A stretch of 64,000 nucleotides of DNA from NCBI RefSeq assembly GCF_026262505.1, contig NC_067207.1:5278252-5342251 (forward strand), given 5' to 3'. Made by a program: the position numbers and the translations under genes. Under the pieces are notes generated by a model that worked only from the letters and a program-made list of their open reading frames with translations, had not been told where the DNA came from and ran no database searches. Below, in pieces: positions 27,165 to 38,413 of this stretch. The stretch comes from Trichomonas vaginalis G3 (taxonomy: Eukaryota > Parabasalia > Trichomonadida > Trichomonadidae). Numbering within the stretch: the first letter of the stretch is position 1; every line of letters begins with the position of its first letter.

Positions 27165-29312
27165 TTATTTCATGCAATGTTTTATTTCTGTGCCGTCTTC
27201 AAGTATGCCCCAGTACTTACGCTTGGAGAGGACATGAACTTCGGAAAATACCTTATCTAGCTTAAAACAGCCCATCTTCTCACCGACCATTCCCATTTCA
27301 ATGAGTTTGTTATAGCCTTCTTCGTTCGTCATGAGTGCGTCGATGTTCTCATAGTATACCTTGACTTTGGATTTAACATCGGAGAAAAATTTGTTGTACT
27401 CGTCAAGGACTGCTTTTGCGAACTGAGGGTAAGACCAATGTTCGACAATAGGTTTTAATGTGGTTACTAAGCCACTTTGACCTTGAGTGAATTCGTACTT
27501 CAAAACAAAAGGAGAAAACCTTTCAACAAAGTTGTCGACCTTCTCATAATGTTTACTCTTCATCTCTTGAGGTTTCTTTATGGAATATCCCATGTCGAAT
27601 TCATAAGCAATTTGAGTGTCATTGCAAGTTTGGGGTTTGAAGCTTTCCTAATATCATACAGTTGTTGTATGACTTTTCCAACTGTATAGTTCCTTCCTGG
27701 GAACTCACCATCTTCGTTTGGAATTCCAGTTGGATATATTGGACGAACCTCATGTACGCAGCGTTAAGGTCAACATAGTATATTTTTTCATATGAGTCGA
27801 ACTTGTCGCATCCAATCGGTCCAGTTTTTGGAAATTCAAGCGAGTCTCTTTATCTTCTGAGAAACTTCTCCTGTTATCTCATAAACATCGTCGAAGCAAC
27901 CTGTTTCATATAAAACCTTCTGACCTAACTCTGATGCTCTCCAATACAATTTGACGTCGATTGGATGTCTCAATGGAGTTTGTTTATAGCATCTTGAAGT
28001 TCTTGCAACCTCATTGGAAGTTCTTCTGGTTCAGGTTGGTATCCGAACAATCCAACTCCTTTTGGAGCTGTGTACTTCTTTTGTGCTAGAACTTGTCTTG
28101 AACAACTTTTGGTCTTACCAACAATGAAAATTGTTTCGTCTTTTGGTACAAAAGTTTCTGTCAGCTTGTCATCTGGAATTGGTTCCAACAAACCTTTCTC
28201 GAAAAGAATGTTTACAGCTCTGACAATGTTGCACTTGCCTTTTCCGAACAATGGGTTTGTAAGACTTTCGTTCAACATGAAGTGGTTGTGGACAATTACA
28301 ATCTTCAACCATGGTAAGTCTTTGTCAACAACATAGTCGTCATGTGAAGAACCTTTCTCAGTCGGAATGTTGACTCGGATATTCACATTTGCCAACGGTG
28401 CAATTTTTGACAATTGACCTCTGAGCATGTACCTTGTTTTCACACATGACTCAAGATACTTCATTTTCTCATCTGTAACAAGACCAGAGTTCCTGAGACA
28501 TGTAAGAATACAAGGTTCATTGACAATTGTTTCAATTGAATTGTAAATTCCATACCTTGTCAAGTCAATGTCAGACTTATTTATGAACGGGAAGTATCCA
28601 GCATGTTGTCTGACTGCTTGAGGGTTCGGTTGGTACCATTCAAATTTTACACTTGCAATTCCTTCAATTGCATTCAAAATGTCTGAGTCGGAGTCAACCA
28701 TTTGTTCTCTCTTTGTAGTCTTGAAAGCGTCAAGAAGCATTGCAGCTGTTGTGACATTGCCATGTGCATAGTAAATGTGACCATCCAAATCTGTTATGGT
28801 CAATCTGAGATTGTATCCTTTCTTATTTCCATCTTGTATGGCAGCAAGTACACCCATGAAGCCTTCTTTGTTCTTTCCTTCGTCAAAGTTTACTGTAAAG
28901 GTTCGACCAGATGTAATTTGACTTCTAACTTCACGGTACTTTTCATATGCATATCTTGTTCTTTCCATGGGAGCATGTTTGTCTTCACCTTTTCCTTTTT
29001 TCCTTCTCAAAGGATGCAATTGTTCGTCATGTTTCCAGTAGAATCTGGCAAAGCCGTCGTGTCCTTCAACTTGAGGCTCACTAACATCGAAAGGCATGTC
29101 CATAAGACGTTCTTCTTCTAACCTCTCTAATCTGTTTGGATAATTTGCGCGTGCTGTTTCTAAGTCCATTTCATAGCGAAGACCAGACAATTTGTCATAG
29201 ACTTTTATGGGTCTTCCCTTCCTATATTTAAACTTCTTTGAAACTCTCCAACCATATCTTTCTAACTCTGCTTTTATTCTAGCAGACCTTCTATCCATTC
29301 TATACGGGGCAT
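27165..29312 (-). pseudogene. Family B DNA polymerase, second copy (left version), frameshifted
   Basis: Same protein as the 18649-20802 gene at about 95% by eye, ending in the same EIKHCMK. Breaks are short homopolymer indels: one G missing before the start (GGGGCAT against GGGGGCAT in the right version), one C missing near 27589, one A near 27733, an extra T near 27850, a missing G near 27976 and missing T/A near 28094-28130. The right version at 45292-47570 is intact at nearly all of these positions. Motif C again reads NID. Confidence 0.85.
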
Positions 29313-29342
29313 TTTTATAAAAAATAAAAAAATGTTTTTTCT

Positions 29343-29927
29343 TTACTTTAAATAACCGCCTGCTGCCAAAAGTCTTTGACGCCAACCCATACCAGCTAAT
29401 GAAGGTTGACTTGGTTTAGTTTGGAAACTAAACTTTGGTTTTGGTTTATCTTCAGTTTTTGGTTTCTCTTCTTCTATCGGTTTTTCGTCACTTTTCGGTT
29501 CCTCTGACTTTACCTCACCTGCAGGAACAGTTGTGTCGTCAACATCTTCATAAATATCATATGCCATTTGTTTTTGTTTTCCTTTCAACTTTTTGTGTTT
29601 GTTGTAAAGTTTAGAATATTTCGACTCTAAGTCAATGAGATGTTCTATAATGAACTGTTGGTCAGTGAAGTAAACTTTTCCATCTGTTGTCTCGAAAGCT
29701 CCTTCAGACTTCAATATTTTATTTGTGAGAGTCTGTTTCTTTTTTGAGATACTAGCCGTTCCATTTCTATGAAAAGTGACTTTGTAGTTAGGGTTTGTAT
29801 TTCCAGACCTGGCACTTTCTATTATTGAATTTTTCTCTTCATCTGTAAGTTCTTTGACAGGTTTTGACAATGGTTCTGAACTTTTTGTTTGTGGTGTCAA
29901 ATCTACCGTTTCAACTTCTTCGGTCAT
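29343..29927 (-). CDS. Hypothetical Maverick protein p194 (left version), 194 aa
   Basis: Intact frame. N-terminal acidic Thr/Ser-rich segment, then a Lys-rich middle (SKKKQTLTNKILKSEGAF; NKHKKLKGKQKQ), a Glu/Lys/Pro-rich linker (about 135-170), and a conserved C-terminal tip (GMGWRQRLLAAGGY). The charged layout resembles a virion core or DNA-compacting protein, but no family is recognised. Its start is behind CATCTCAGTAAAAAATT, a block also found before the next small gene. Confidence 0.68.
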   Translation of the reverse strand: MTEEVETVDLTPQTKSSEPLSKPVKELTDEEKNSIIESARSGNTNPNYKVTFHRNGTASISKKKQTLTNKILKSEGAFETTDGKVYFTDQQFIIEHLIDLESKYSKLYNKHKKLKGKQKQMAYDIYEDVDDTTVPAGEVKSEEPKSDEKPIEEEKPKTEDKPKPKFSFQTKPSQPSLAGMGWRQRLLAAGGYLK

Positions 29928-29946
29928 TTCATCTCAGTAAAAAATT

Positions 29947-30101
29947 TTAGTTTGGTTTGTTTTCAACTGGTTGTTTAGGTTTTTTAAGTCGGTCTAAAAC
30001 TTCTGAGGTATAGGAAGAACTTGACAAACACGTGGTTGTGTAACTGCTGGAAGCCGACAAATCCATCTTGAGCCCATTTGTCTCAATGCTGTATTGTTCA
30101 T
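29947..30101 (-). pseudogene. Small Maverick protein p51 (left version), one base missing
   Basis: Counterpart of 48204-48359. A C is missing in ACTTCTGAGG (right version ACTTCCTGAGG), shifting the frame in the second half. Confidence 0.6.
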
Positions 30102-30119
30102 TTCATCTCAGTAAAAAAT

Positions 30120-30517
30120 TTACATTCCCACGTTTGAGGCGGTTGAGGTTGGTTGTTGTTTACCCATGTTGTGCATGGTTATATCCTCTGTTAAAGAATC
30201 TTTCACCTTGGTCCATGTAGTGTCCTGCTTGGTTATAGTAGTCATTTGCTTTGTTATAGTAGTTTCCTGCTTGTCTTCCTACATTGTCCATCCATCCTTG
30301 AACTTTTCTCTTGTTTCAGGATTTGGAATAAGATTTGCTGCATCTCGTGCTACCTCCCAACCTTTCTGTACGGTTTGTATAATAGGTTGTGCTTTCTCTT
30401 TCAGTATACCTAAGTACTCAAAATCTTCCTTCCAATTCCAAATGCACCTCTGGCTAGTGTTCCCACTGCGGGTAAAAATCTAGATGCGACTCCTGCTAAT
30501 GCGCCAAATAAACCCAT
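30120..30517 (-). pseudogene. Small amphipathic protein p133 (left version), frameshifted
   Basis: Counterpart of the intact gene at 48379-48780. Single-base losses near 30124, 30167, 30303 and 30415 break the frame. Confidence 0.65.
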
Positions 30518-30533
30518 TTCTTATAGGATAAAA

Positions 30534-31492
30534 ATGACGAATCCAAACAAGGACCCCTATGTTTCTAAAGCGACAAAAAAAGCACTCATGGTAAAAATCT
30601 TTAGTTCAACACCAAATGCTTGGTTTATGGATATCTTGGAAAACATTCCGAGTATAGAGAAGATGGACCACCATACTGGCTAATATTTGTTGGTCAAAAC
30701 ACAAGATACTGTGAAGCCATACCATTATGGTCCAAAAATATTTTAGATGTGAAAACTGCTTTGACAATATTCGTTGACAAATACCATCCAACAAAACTGA
30801 CATCTGACTGTGAAAGTTCTTTCAAATCAGACGATATTAAAAACTATCTGCGTTCAAAAAATGTAAACCAATATTTCATTGTCGACCAAAACCATTCTGC
30901 TCTTGGTGTCATTGACAGTTGTATAAAAATCTTAAGAGACTTAAACCAACCACAAGGTGGTGAGGTAGATGAAATGTCATATGACGACAAGTATAGACAT
31001 TTCTCCATGGCAAAGATGAGACAAGTTTTAAATATTTACAATAGCCGTAAACAAAAAGGTTTGGGAAACCACTCCCCGAAGAAATGAAAAACAACCCCGA
31101 CTTAGAGAAAAGACTATATATTTAATAGTTTAGTCAAAAGAGACAAACAAGAAAGAATGCCAGGCTTCAAACTTAAGAAAGGTGACAAAGTAAAAATAGA
31201 AATACCTAAACGCGACCCATATGAAAATACTATTGACTATGACAACAATGGGAACTCGACAGGTACTCACATTCGTGTTCGTAAAAATAGAAGAAAGTAT
31301 ACAAGAGAATATTATGAAGTTTTAGGCAAACATGGCAAAATGTACACACTGCAAGCAGAAGATAAAACTACTATTGTCAGACCTCGTTTCAAACTTGTCA
31401 AAGTTCAAGGTGGTATACTTTCAAAGACAGTTCCTAACAAATATAAGACAACTCCTGACGAATATGCTAAAGAAGTTGAAAATGACGACTAA
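30534..31492 (+). pseudogene. Retroviral-type (rve) Maverick integrase, left version
   Basis: See the right version at 48797-49755 for the domains. Here the core piece is 30620-31087 and the C-terminal SH3-like piece 31157-31492, which ends in the proper stop (EVENDD). Breaks near 30630 (shared by both versions) and in the C/A-rich stretch near 31075-31110. The right version has its error at a neighbouring but different homopolymer, so these breaks look like consensus errors. Confidence 0.78.
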
Positions 31493-32770
31493 GCATTTCT
31501 ATACCATGCGTAAACTGTCATGTAAGGTGGCATGTAGTCTTTACTTTGTCCCGTTGTTGCGTATATCCTGTAACGCGATGTGTATGGTTTCTTCTCCCTG
31601 AGTGTCACTCCAGTAACAATTTATAGCAAACTTAACCTCGTCTTTAACATCATATCCTTTACCTTTTGTCATTCCTGACCAATCCCAATATCTATGCTTA
31701 TGCCAACCTGCTTGAGATGTACTTAAATCTATGTAGTGACTGTGTGCAGGTAAATTTCACCTGAAATCGTTTTACTTCCACCTGTTTCCTTTGAAGAGTT
31801 TGCACAATACAAAAACCTGTCGACTATTTGAGTCCAAGTTCCAAAACCAAGTACTACTTCTGGTCTGGTAGAGTTCATTGACGTATAATAGAGCCTATAG
31901 GATATAATGTTTGAAGTATTTCTGTCTTTAATGTTTGAAGCTCTGTTTTGTCTGCTTTTTTATATAACTTTTCTTCAAGTTCATTTACGTCAGAGATGCT
32001 ATGTCTATGATATTTTTGTGGGTATGTTCCTTCTGTCCATGTGAAAATATACTCTTTTGTTGCATCTACATATCCTTTTATCCATGTCGAGTCTGCTTTT
32101 GTATTCCTTAACTCTGTAACACCTTTCTCAAGCTCTTTCAACTGTTGTCCATCTTCCATTAAACCTCTGGTATGACTTGAAACCGTTTGTGCCAACATAT
32201 CTACAGTTTCTTTGTCGGCTTTAAGGTCTAAACACCCTGAAACCCATCCTGTATCAGCTTTCGTTTTTAAAATCTTCGATGTCCGTTCATTATACCATTC
32301 AACCCTTTCTTTAATTTCATTGTCTTTTTCATCCACATATTCCTTATCTGCCTTCTTCACTAACGCACTAGCCACACATTCTAACTCATCGTTAACATAT
32401 TTTTATCTGCTTTCTTTTCAACATCCTCTTTTGTTGCATATGTTGCATCTGCTCTGTCATGTTCTTCTTGAACTTTTTCAATGACATATTCTTTGTCAGC
32501 TTTGTTGTCAACATCTGCTTTCAAAAGAGTTCATCTATAGGCTTCTGTTTAAAGTTCCTTTTGTTGGATTTATACAGACAGTATGGTTCCTATTGCTTGA
32601 AATAGAAACTCATCTGTCATTGGGTTTATTGTCAGTTTTAAGTTTCCTTCTTTCAATGACTCAGATATCTTAGAATAGTTTGAAAAGTTTGTTGTGTTCT
32701 TATTTAGAGCTTGCATAATGAGTTGTCGGTTGTGTTGTATTTCTCTCATAGACGCTGTTTCATTTGACAT
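31490..32770 (-). pseudogene. Phage-type fibre protein (left version), frameshifted
   Basis: Counterpart of the intact 429-aa frame at 49752-51041. Here single-base losses near 31553, 31597, 31757, 31894, 32398, 32535, 32547 and 32588 break it; the coiled-coil part remains as a 166-codon frame (31875-32375). Confidence 0.8.
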
Positions 32771-32788
32771 TTTTATTCTAGATAAAAT

Positions 32789-33639
32789 ATGCTTCCAATA
32801 GAAAAAAGAAAATTCAAGAGTTGCTACAACTAAACATTAGATGAACTTTTTACTAATGTCGGTCAAAAGTTTGAGACAGAGACCGTAAAGCATGAAGGCT
32901 ATCGTTTTGACTACCCATTAAGATGGCTAAGAGACCCATCTGTCACAAAAGCTATTGGCTTTCGTAGAATGAAGTTTGTGTCTGTAGAAGATAAAAGTTT
33001 TCCATTTATTGTAAGGTTTCATATAGATTATATATCTGAAGGGAAACGAAAAATGTGGGAAGAAATTGAGCTAATACAAGTTGACCTTTCATCTTCTCTA
33101 CAGACTGCGTTAAAAAATATAGAAGATAAAATAAATTCATGTTATGCAAAATATGCTGATGAATATGCAAATACCGAGAGCACACTTTATGTGAGAATTG
33201 TATATGACAAACAAAATTCACAAGTGTCATTTCAAATCTACGAAGACAATCCAAAGAAAGACGAACAAATATATACAGAATTCACTGCAATGTCATGGTA
33301 TTATTTGCAAAGAATGTTAAATCAGAAAGTCGAACTTCCTTTAGCAAATATTTACAGTCGAATTGCAAGAGATGAACCATATTTATTTAAAGATGTTTTC
33401 GACTCAGATGCTATTATCGTTCATGCTTCATTTTCTGGTGCACAAAAACTCTTTTTTATGCTTGGCAAATGACTTTTACGAAAAACCTACAAAGCTTATA
33501 TGAACCACCAAGTGGAAGTATTTCAGACTTTCAAGTATGGTTTACTACAGATGGAAGAAAGAGAATAATTCCATTATACCACGCGTTTTACTTAGAACTT
33601 AGTTTCATATACAACTACTATCGAACGGTAAAAATATAA
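32789..33639 (+). pseudogene. Maverick paralogue B (left version), frameshifted
   Basis: Counterpart of 51060-51907. Indels near 32806, 32830, 33446 and 33499 break it, but its 3' end is correct here (GRKRIIPLYH ... RTVKI) where the right version is shifted. Confidence 0.78.
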
Positions 33640-33641
33640 TT

Positions 33642-33884
33642 TTAATACGGTTGAGGTGTTGGATTTGGTTGCCAACTTGACTGTGGTGCAGGTTCAGGCT
33701 GTTGTATAACAGGAGCTTGTTCTTCTGGTTCAGGGTCTTTAGGTATAATACCAACAAACTGACCTACTCTTTTACCAATATTTTTGACACCGTTCCAAAT
33801 TCCTCTTCCTACGGTTTTTATTCCATTCCATATACCTCTTCCAACATTTCGAAAGAAGTTTCCTATCTTACTGAAGAAACCCAT
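33642..33884 (-). CDS. Small cationic amphipathic protein p80 (left version), 80 aa, intact
   Basis: MGFFSKIGNFFRNVGRGIWN is followed by a near-repeat (GIKTVGRGIWNGVKNIGK), then a Pro/Gln-rich tail. The first 45 residues have glycine, aromatic and lysine spacing of an amphipathic, membrane-active helix. The composition resembles small virion membrane-lytic or core proteins (adenovirus VI-type), an analogy only. Two bases separate its stop from that of paralogue B on the other strand. The right version has one base lost (near 52010) that changes the tail. Confidence 0.65.
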   Translation of the reverse strand: MGFFSKIGNFFRNVGRGIWNGIKTVGRGIWNGVKNIGKRVGQFVGIIPKDPEPEEQAPVIQQPEPAPQSSWQPNPTPQPY

Positions 33885-33902
33885 TTTACTATATGTAAAA
33901 AT

Positions 33903-34265
33903 CTAATGTCCGCTAGTCTCTTACGTTTCCTGTTGAGTTCCATAGCATCTCTTTAACTGGAGCTCATACATTCTGTTTCTCCTCTGGTAGAAAACATATT
34001 CTGGGTCAACTCCTGTGTTCGCGTCATCTGCATAAAGTTGTTTATATCCCACTTCAGGGTTTGTATAAAACTCTTTCCATCTCATATTTGCATACCATGG
34101 TGGCAAACCTAACGCAGCGTCATTTGACATGGCAGTTTGCATTTGTACATCTGTTGGCACTTGACCATAGTTTGCCATTGCAGTTTGTATTCTAACTTCA
34201 TTTGGAATATTCTCTGGGTTTGGTTGTCCAGGTTGCTGTGCATTCGCTAAGTTCTGTGCGTCCAT
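33903..34265 (-). pseudogene. Hypothetical Maverick protein p120 (left version), frameshifted near its end
   Basis: Counterpart of 52170-52532. An extra base near 33951 (CATCTCTTT against CATTCTTT) shifts the last 20 codons. Confidence 0.65.
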
Positions 34266-34288
34266 TTAATATTAGATAAAAATATCTC

Positions 34289-34420
34289 TTACGAGTACAT
34301 ATACTGAACATTTGCAGGCATTGGTTCATCTTCATATTCTCTGTACCTTTCTGCCACGTCAAAGAAATAAATGACACAATGGAAAAAACCTAAAACAAGT
34401 AGTCCTATTTCAAACCACAT
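34289..34420 (-). CDS. Small single-span membrane protein p43 (left version), 43 aa
   Basis: Identical to 52556-52687. A hydrophobic span (IGLLVLGFFHCVIYFF) near the N-terminus is followed by a charged tail. It overlaps the end of the methyltransferase gene by 16 bases on the same strand. Confidence 0.6.
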   Translation of the reverse strand: MWFEIGLLVLGFFHCVIYFFDVAERYREYEDEPMPANVQYMYS

Positions 34421-35223
34421 TTACTTACTAATAAAATTTCTTTATTGTGACACTTTCTCCAGTTTATAGGACCTCTCTCATATTCTATCTTATCGTATCT
34501 AAACTCATAGTCATGTATGTCCTCTAACCATCTCATGACACTTTCCAAACCACTTTTATCGGATGTAAAGTAAAAGCATGGATGGTTATGTAAAACGTCT
34601 AAAGTTTCTAAAGAGTCTCTCAAAGTCCAGTCTACTTGGTATTGAAAATCCCATGTGTTATAGAACGGCGGGTCCACTATAAAGAAAACATTTTCCTTGT
34701 CTTTATATTTTTCATACAAATCTGTCCAATGACATCTCACAAACTCTATACCCTCAATATATTTTTCTATGTCCTCTTTGAAAACATTTGTATAGTTAAG
34801 ATATAAAACTTTTGACATAAGTGTTTCAATGTCATGAACTCTTATAGCACCACTATATAATAGTCTAGCAGATATACTATCCCAGTCTATATATTCTGCT
34901 TTTTTCAAAACCTCTCTCACAATATTTTTCTTATCTAATGGTATACGTTCCATCTTACCTATCTGAATCTTTTCTTTTAACTCTTTCAATATATTGTTTG
35001 TGTCTGGAATATGTTTGAGACGGTCCATATAGTTGTCGAAGTCATTGCATATAATCTTTGAGTCTGGAAATATTATATGGCACAAATGGGATATATAGAA
35101 ACTTCCACCGAACAAATCTACAAATGTTAGACCATTCGGTAGTTTCTTAAGTTCTCTCAATATAATATCTTTACATCTACTCTTATTTCCAAAGAAGGGT
35201 AACGGTGGTTTTGTAAAATTCAT
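34405..35223 (-). CDS. D12-class N6-adenine DNA methyltransferase (left version), 272 aa
   Basis: Intact and identical at protein level to 52672-53490; see that entry for motifs. Confidence 0.88.
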   Translation of the reverse strand: MNFTKPPLPFFGNKSRCKDIILRELKKLPNGLTFVDLFGGSFYISHLCHIIFPDSKIICNDFDNYMDRLKHIPDTNNILKELKEKIQIGKMERIPLDKKNIVREVLKKAEYIDWDSISARLLYSGAIRVHDIETLMSKVLYLNYTNVFKEDIEKYIEGIEFVRCHWTDLYEKYKDKENVFFIVDPPFYNTWDFQYQVDWTLRDSLETLDVLHNHPCFYFTSDKSGLESVMRWLEDIHDYEFRYDKIEYERGPINWRKCHNKEILLVSKCGLK

Positions 35224-35254
35224 TTTATATATATAATAAAAATGTTTTTACCTG

Positions 35255-35405
35255 AAAAGTGACAGAAAAGTGACAAAACATGTACGAAGAAGTCTTGAAA
35301 ATTCAAGAGGGTAGAAAGAGGTTAGAAAAGAGGTTATATCTAACCTTCTACCCTAAACATTATTTTTGTCTGATTTTACGAAGAAGTCTTGACAAAACAT
35401 GAAAA
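35255..35405. repeat. Subterminal repeats next to the right Maverick end (left version)
   Basis: Contains GTGACAGAAAAGTGACAAAACAT, two GAAGAAGTCTTGA words (35284, 35379) and the hairpin GGTTAGAAAAGAGGTTATATCTAACC within AGGGTAGAAAG...CTTCTACCCTAAACATTATTTTT. The same words form the arrays at 23185-23880 and 24860-26265. Confidence 0.75.
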
Positions 35406-35439
35406 CATATATAATTTGTGAAAAGCTCCTGGAAGACCC

Positions 35440-35509
35440 GTATATAAGAACTTCATTTATACTAAACATCTTCGGGGCTAGAGGGCACGAAGTGCCTGGA
35501 AGCCCCACT

Positions 35510-35548
<39 letters not shown>
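35440..35548. repeat. Maverick right terminus: terminal inverted repeat plus T36 run (left version)
   Basis: Inverse of the left end: CTTCATTTATACTAAACATC, TTCGGGGCTAGAGGGCACGA, AGTGCC hairpin, GGAAGCCCCACTCCC, then T36 (35513-35548). Host sequence AACTCAAAGC follows. No duplication of the left flank is visible. Confidence 0.88.
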
Positions 35549-35551
<3 letters not shown>

Positions 35552-35683
35552 TCAAAGCTGAAATCGATGTGATTATAACCGAAAACGATAATGGCGTTAT
35601 AAAACAATATCGATGTATGAAAATCTCGTTTGACGATAGAAAAATCCAAACTCGTCACTTTTTAACAAAAACAGTTTAGCAGA

Positions 35684-36146
35684 ATGTCTAGAAGACGCAA
35701 TATTATTCCACAAGAGGCAAAAGATGAGATTGCAGAAGTCTTTGAACTCTTTGATGCTGACAAGAGTGGCTGCGTTGATCGTCAAGAACTGTTTGTCGGA
35801 TTAAGAGCAATGGGCTTTAATGTTACAAAGGAAGATATTGAGCAAATATTCAGAGAAAAGGATGTAGAGAATCTCGGCTATCTTGTATTCAAACAATTTA
35901 GAGAAGTAATCGCAGAAAAATTATCTCAGCGTAAACCAGAAGAAGAATTCAAACAAGTATTTGTACTTTTCGACAAAGAGCATACAGGAAGAATCGGAAT
36001 TCGTGAAATTAAACGTGTTTGCCAAGAACTTGGAAAAACAGACCTTTCAGAGGACGACATGAGAGCAATGATATCACAATTTGATACAGATGGTGATGGA
36101 TACGTCACACAATCAGAATTCATTCTATGATGAATGGTGACTTTTA
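35684..36146 (+). pseudogene. Centrin (left version), one frameshift near the end
   Basis: Identical to the intact gene at 53951-54415 until a one-base loss at ATTCATTCTATG (right version ATTCATTGCTATG), which removes the last seven residues. Two Maverick-side features (T run, terminal repeat) lie 135 bp upstream. Confidence 0.9.
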
Positions 36147-36464
36147 ATTTTATATAAATCTTGTAATAATCATATATATGAACTAATAAAAAAGATCTGT
36201 TAGAATTTATAACGACTATTTTGAATCACAATGAGTTTTCCTGATATCCAAATTAAATTAGTTTCTTTTCGAGTAGTTTTTAAGCTCAAAATGCTACTAA
36301 AGCATAGATATAGAAATTTTTCTTGCAGATGAGTAATGTTTTTCAAAATCATTTTTATCGAATCATCGAACCATACAAATAACATAACATATAGCTTGAT
36401 ATGAAAAACATACAGAAGATATTCAATACAATATAGTAAATTTATATAAACAAACAATTGACAA
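36147..36464. other. Intergenic between convergent centrin and VPS9 genes (left version)
   Basis: No convincing gene; the 85-codon frame on the minus strand is low-complexity and hydrophobic, without support. Confidence 0.5.
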
Positions 36465-37743
36465 AAAAATATTCACCATTTTTGAAAATTTGAACTGAAG
36501 TAATTTCTTCTGATTTTGGAATTTCGATTCTTGAGATCTGTTCAACAGCAATCAAGAAAAAGTTCGTTGCATCTTTGAAAACACGAGATGATTGCAATTC
36601 ACTCCATTTGTTAATAAATTTAACAATAGAAATGCAATTGGAAGGAGGACTCATTGACATCAATGCTAAAAATAGAGTCAAAGTATCATCAAATGCCAAA
36701 ACTCCGACTTCTGAGCCAAAATATTGGGCAAGAGAGTCAATGATAAAGAAATTTGGGCCATCATGTCTATCGGATTGGTAATGTAGTCCATTTCCTTTAA
36801 CATCGAAACTTGTTTAAATTTGAACAAACTACTGATTCTTAAGCCAGGGACGTAGTATTTTTCGATATCTTTAGATAACTTTAGGGAACTTGCTGGCTGT
36901 TGAGAGTATAAATCGCATTTTATTAAAAATGCTGAATTTCTTCTCGGTATTCATTAAGAACGATCTAATCGAATAAGATTCATTAAATAAGAATCGTATA
37001 CATGAGGTAAATATAATAACCTGTGCGTTATTCGTAGTTATTCCAAAATCATCAATTAATTCATTGACAAATTGCATAATTGTATTAAAGAATCCATCAT
37101 CAGGTTCTCCATATGCAACAAATGTAGCTAGTGATCGAATTAAATCCTTAGATCTATTATTTCGAATATAATCATCAAGAATATGATCAATTTCGTGGGG
37201 AGGCGCGTATGAGTATTCTTCATTAAATTTCTGATTAGCTTCGAGCAGTAAATTTTTAAGATAATCCAATCTAGTGATCGAGACTGTATTATTTATATAT
37301 CGTGATACCTTATTTACTAATGCTTTCCTTTCAAATTTTAATCGCGAGTAGTCTTTTTTATTGCGCATAGTTGCATTTAGATTATTTAGAAAATTTAGAA
37401 CGTCAACGCTGACTTTTGGATCATCTGATATAATATCTAATATATATTGGCACGAGTTAATAAATGATTTCAAGTTATTAACCTCAAAATTAGTCTTTTC
37501 TTGTAAATTTTCTTTTAATAAAGCCTTAATTGCATCAATCATTTGCTGGTTTGCTGGAGAATTTGATACTAGTTTTGGGTAGGTTTTTGTCGCATTTTTT
37601 TCAAGTATAGAATCGATTTTCATTTTGCTAATTATTATAAAATTCTTCAACTTTTCAACAGCATCGGCTTGTTTCTTTTATTAGGAGTTCTCCGAATTTA
37701 AATATTCTTGCAGCGTAGGACTAACCTTTTGCTGCTTCTTCAT
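36465..37743 (-). pseudogene. VPS9-domain protein (left version), frameshifted
   Basis: Counterpart of 54739-56019. Breaks near 36758 (AATTTGGG against AATATTTGGG), 36935-36960 and 37676-37715. Confidence 0.78.
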
Positions 37744-38413
37744 ATGCTATTGAAATTTCCGAAGATGAGGGAGAAAATAAAAAAGTTCAATTGAATTCTC
37801 ATTGAAAAATTTCTATTCAATTTTTGTACCAAAAGAATATTTTATTACATATAAAATACTAGGATTGAAAAACGATTACCGATAGAAAAAGTGGCAATGG
37901 TTGCAACTACTTTTTTCAGATTTTCGATGAAGAAATCATTTAAATAGAAATTACATTGTACTGTTAAAATGCTGAAAAATTCAATGATCTGATCAGCATG
38001 AATTGCAATTTGATGCAATTATTAACATCTTGATTGATTTCTATATTATAATATCAGCAAAATTACTTGAAAATTGATCGAAAGTTTTGAGAATCGAATT
38101 CGATTTTAATCTCTCAAGACTACTGGATCGAGCTTGTATGATGTGCTGAATGAACATATCTAAAAACTAAATCATTCTCGTATTCGCAATATTCCTAAAC
38201 AAAATTTTGATTTCAATTTCGTTCCACTTGCCAATCTATTTTTCACAGCTGATGTAAATTGCATAACATGTCAAAACAGAAACATTTCATCAATTAATTA
38301 GTTTGAAAAACATTAAAATTCAGAATATTTTTTCATTGGAATATGAAAAAGAGCTTCTTTCGAAAAAATAGTTGTTTTTATGATCATTTTTTAGAAACAA
38401 AAGAGTTAATAGC
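37744..38413. other. Intergenic between VPS9 and MAP65 genes (left version)
   Basis: About 670 bp of AT-rich sequence without a gene that I can support. Confidence 0.5.

Noticed and set aside
28702-29121. 139-codon plus-strand gene (also at 46959-47378)
   Set aside because: Cys/Ser/Phe-rich antisense shadow of the polymerase gene; it repeats only because the polymerase is duplicated.
36200-36457. 85-codon minus-strand gene (also 54469-54726)
   Set aside because: Hydrophobic low-complexity translation of an intergenic spacer; conserved only as part of the duplicated block.
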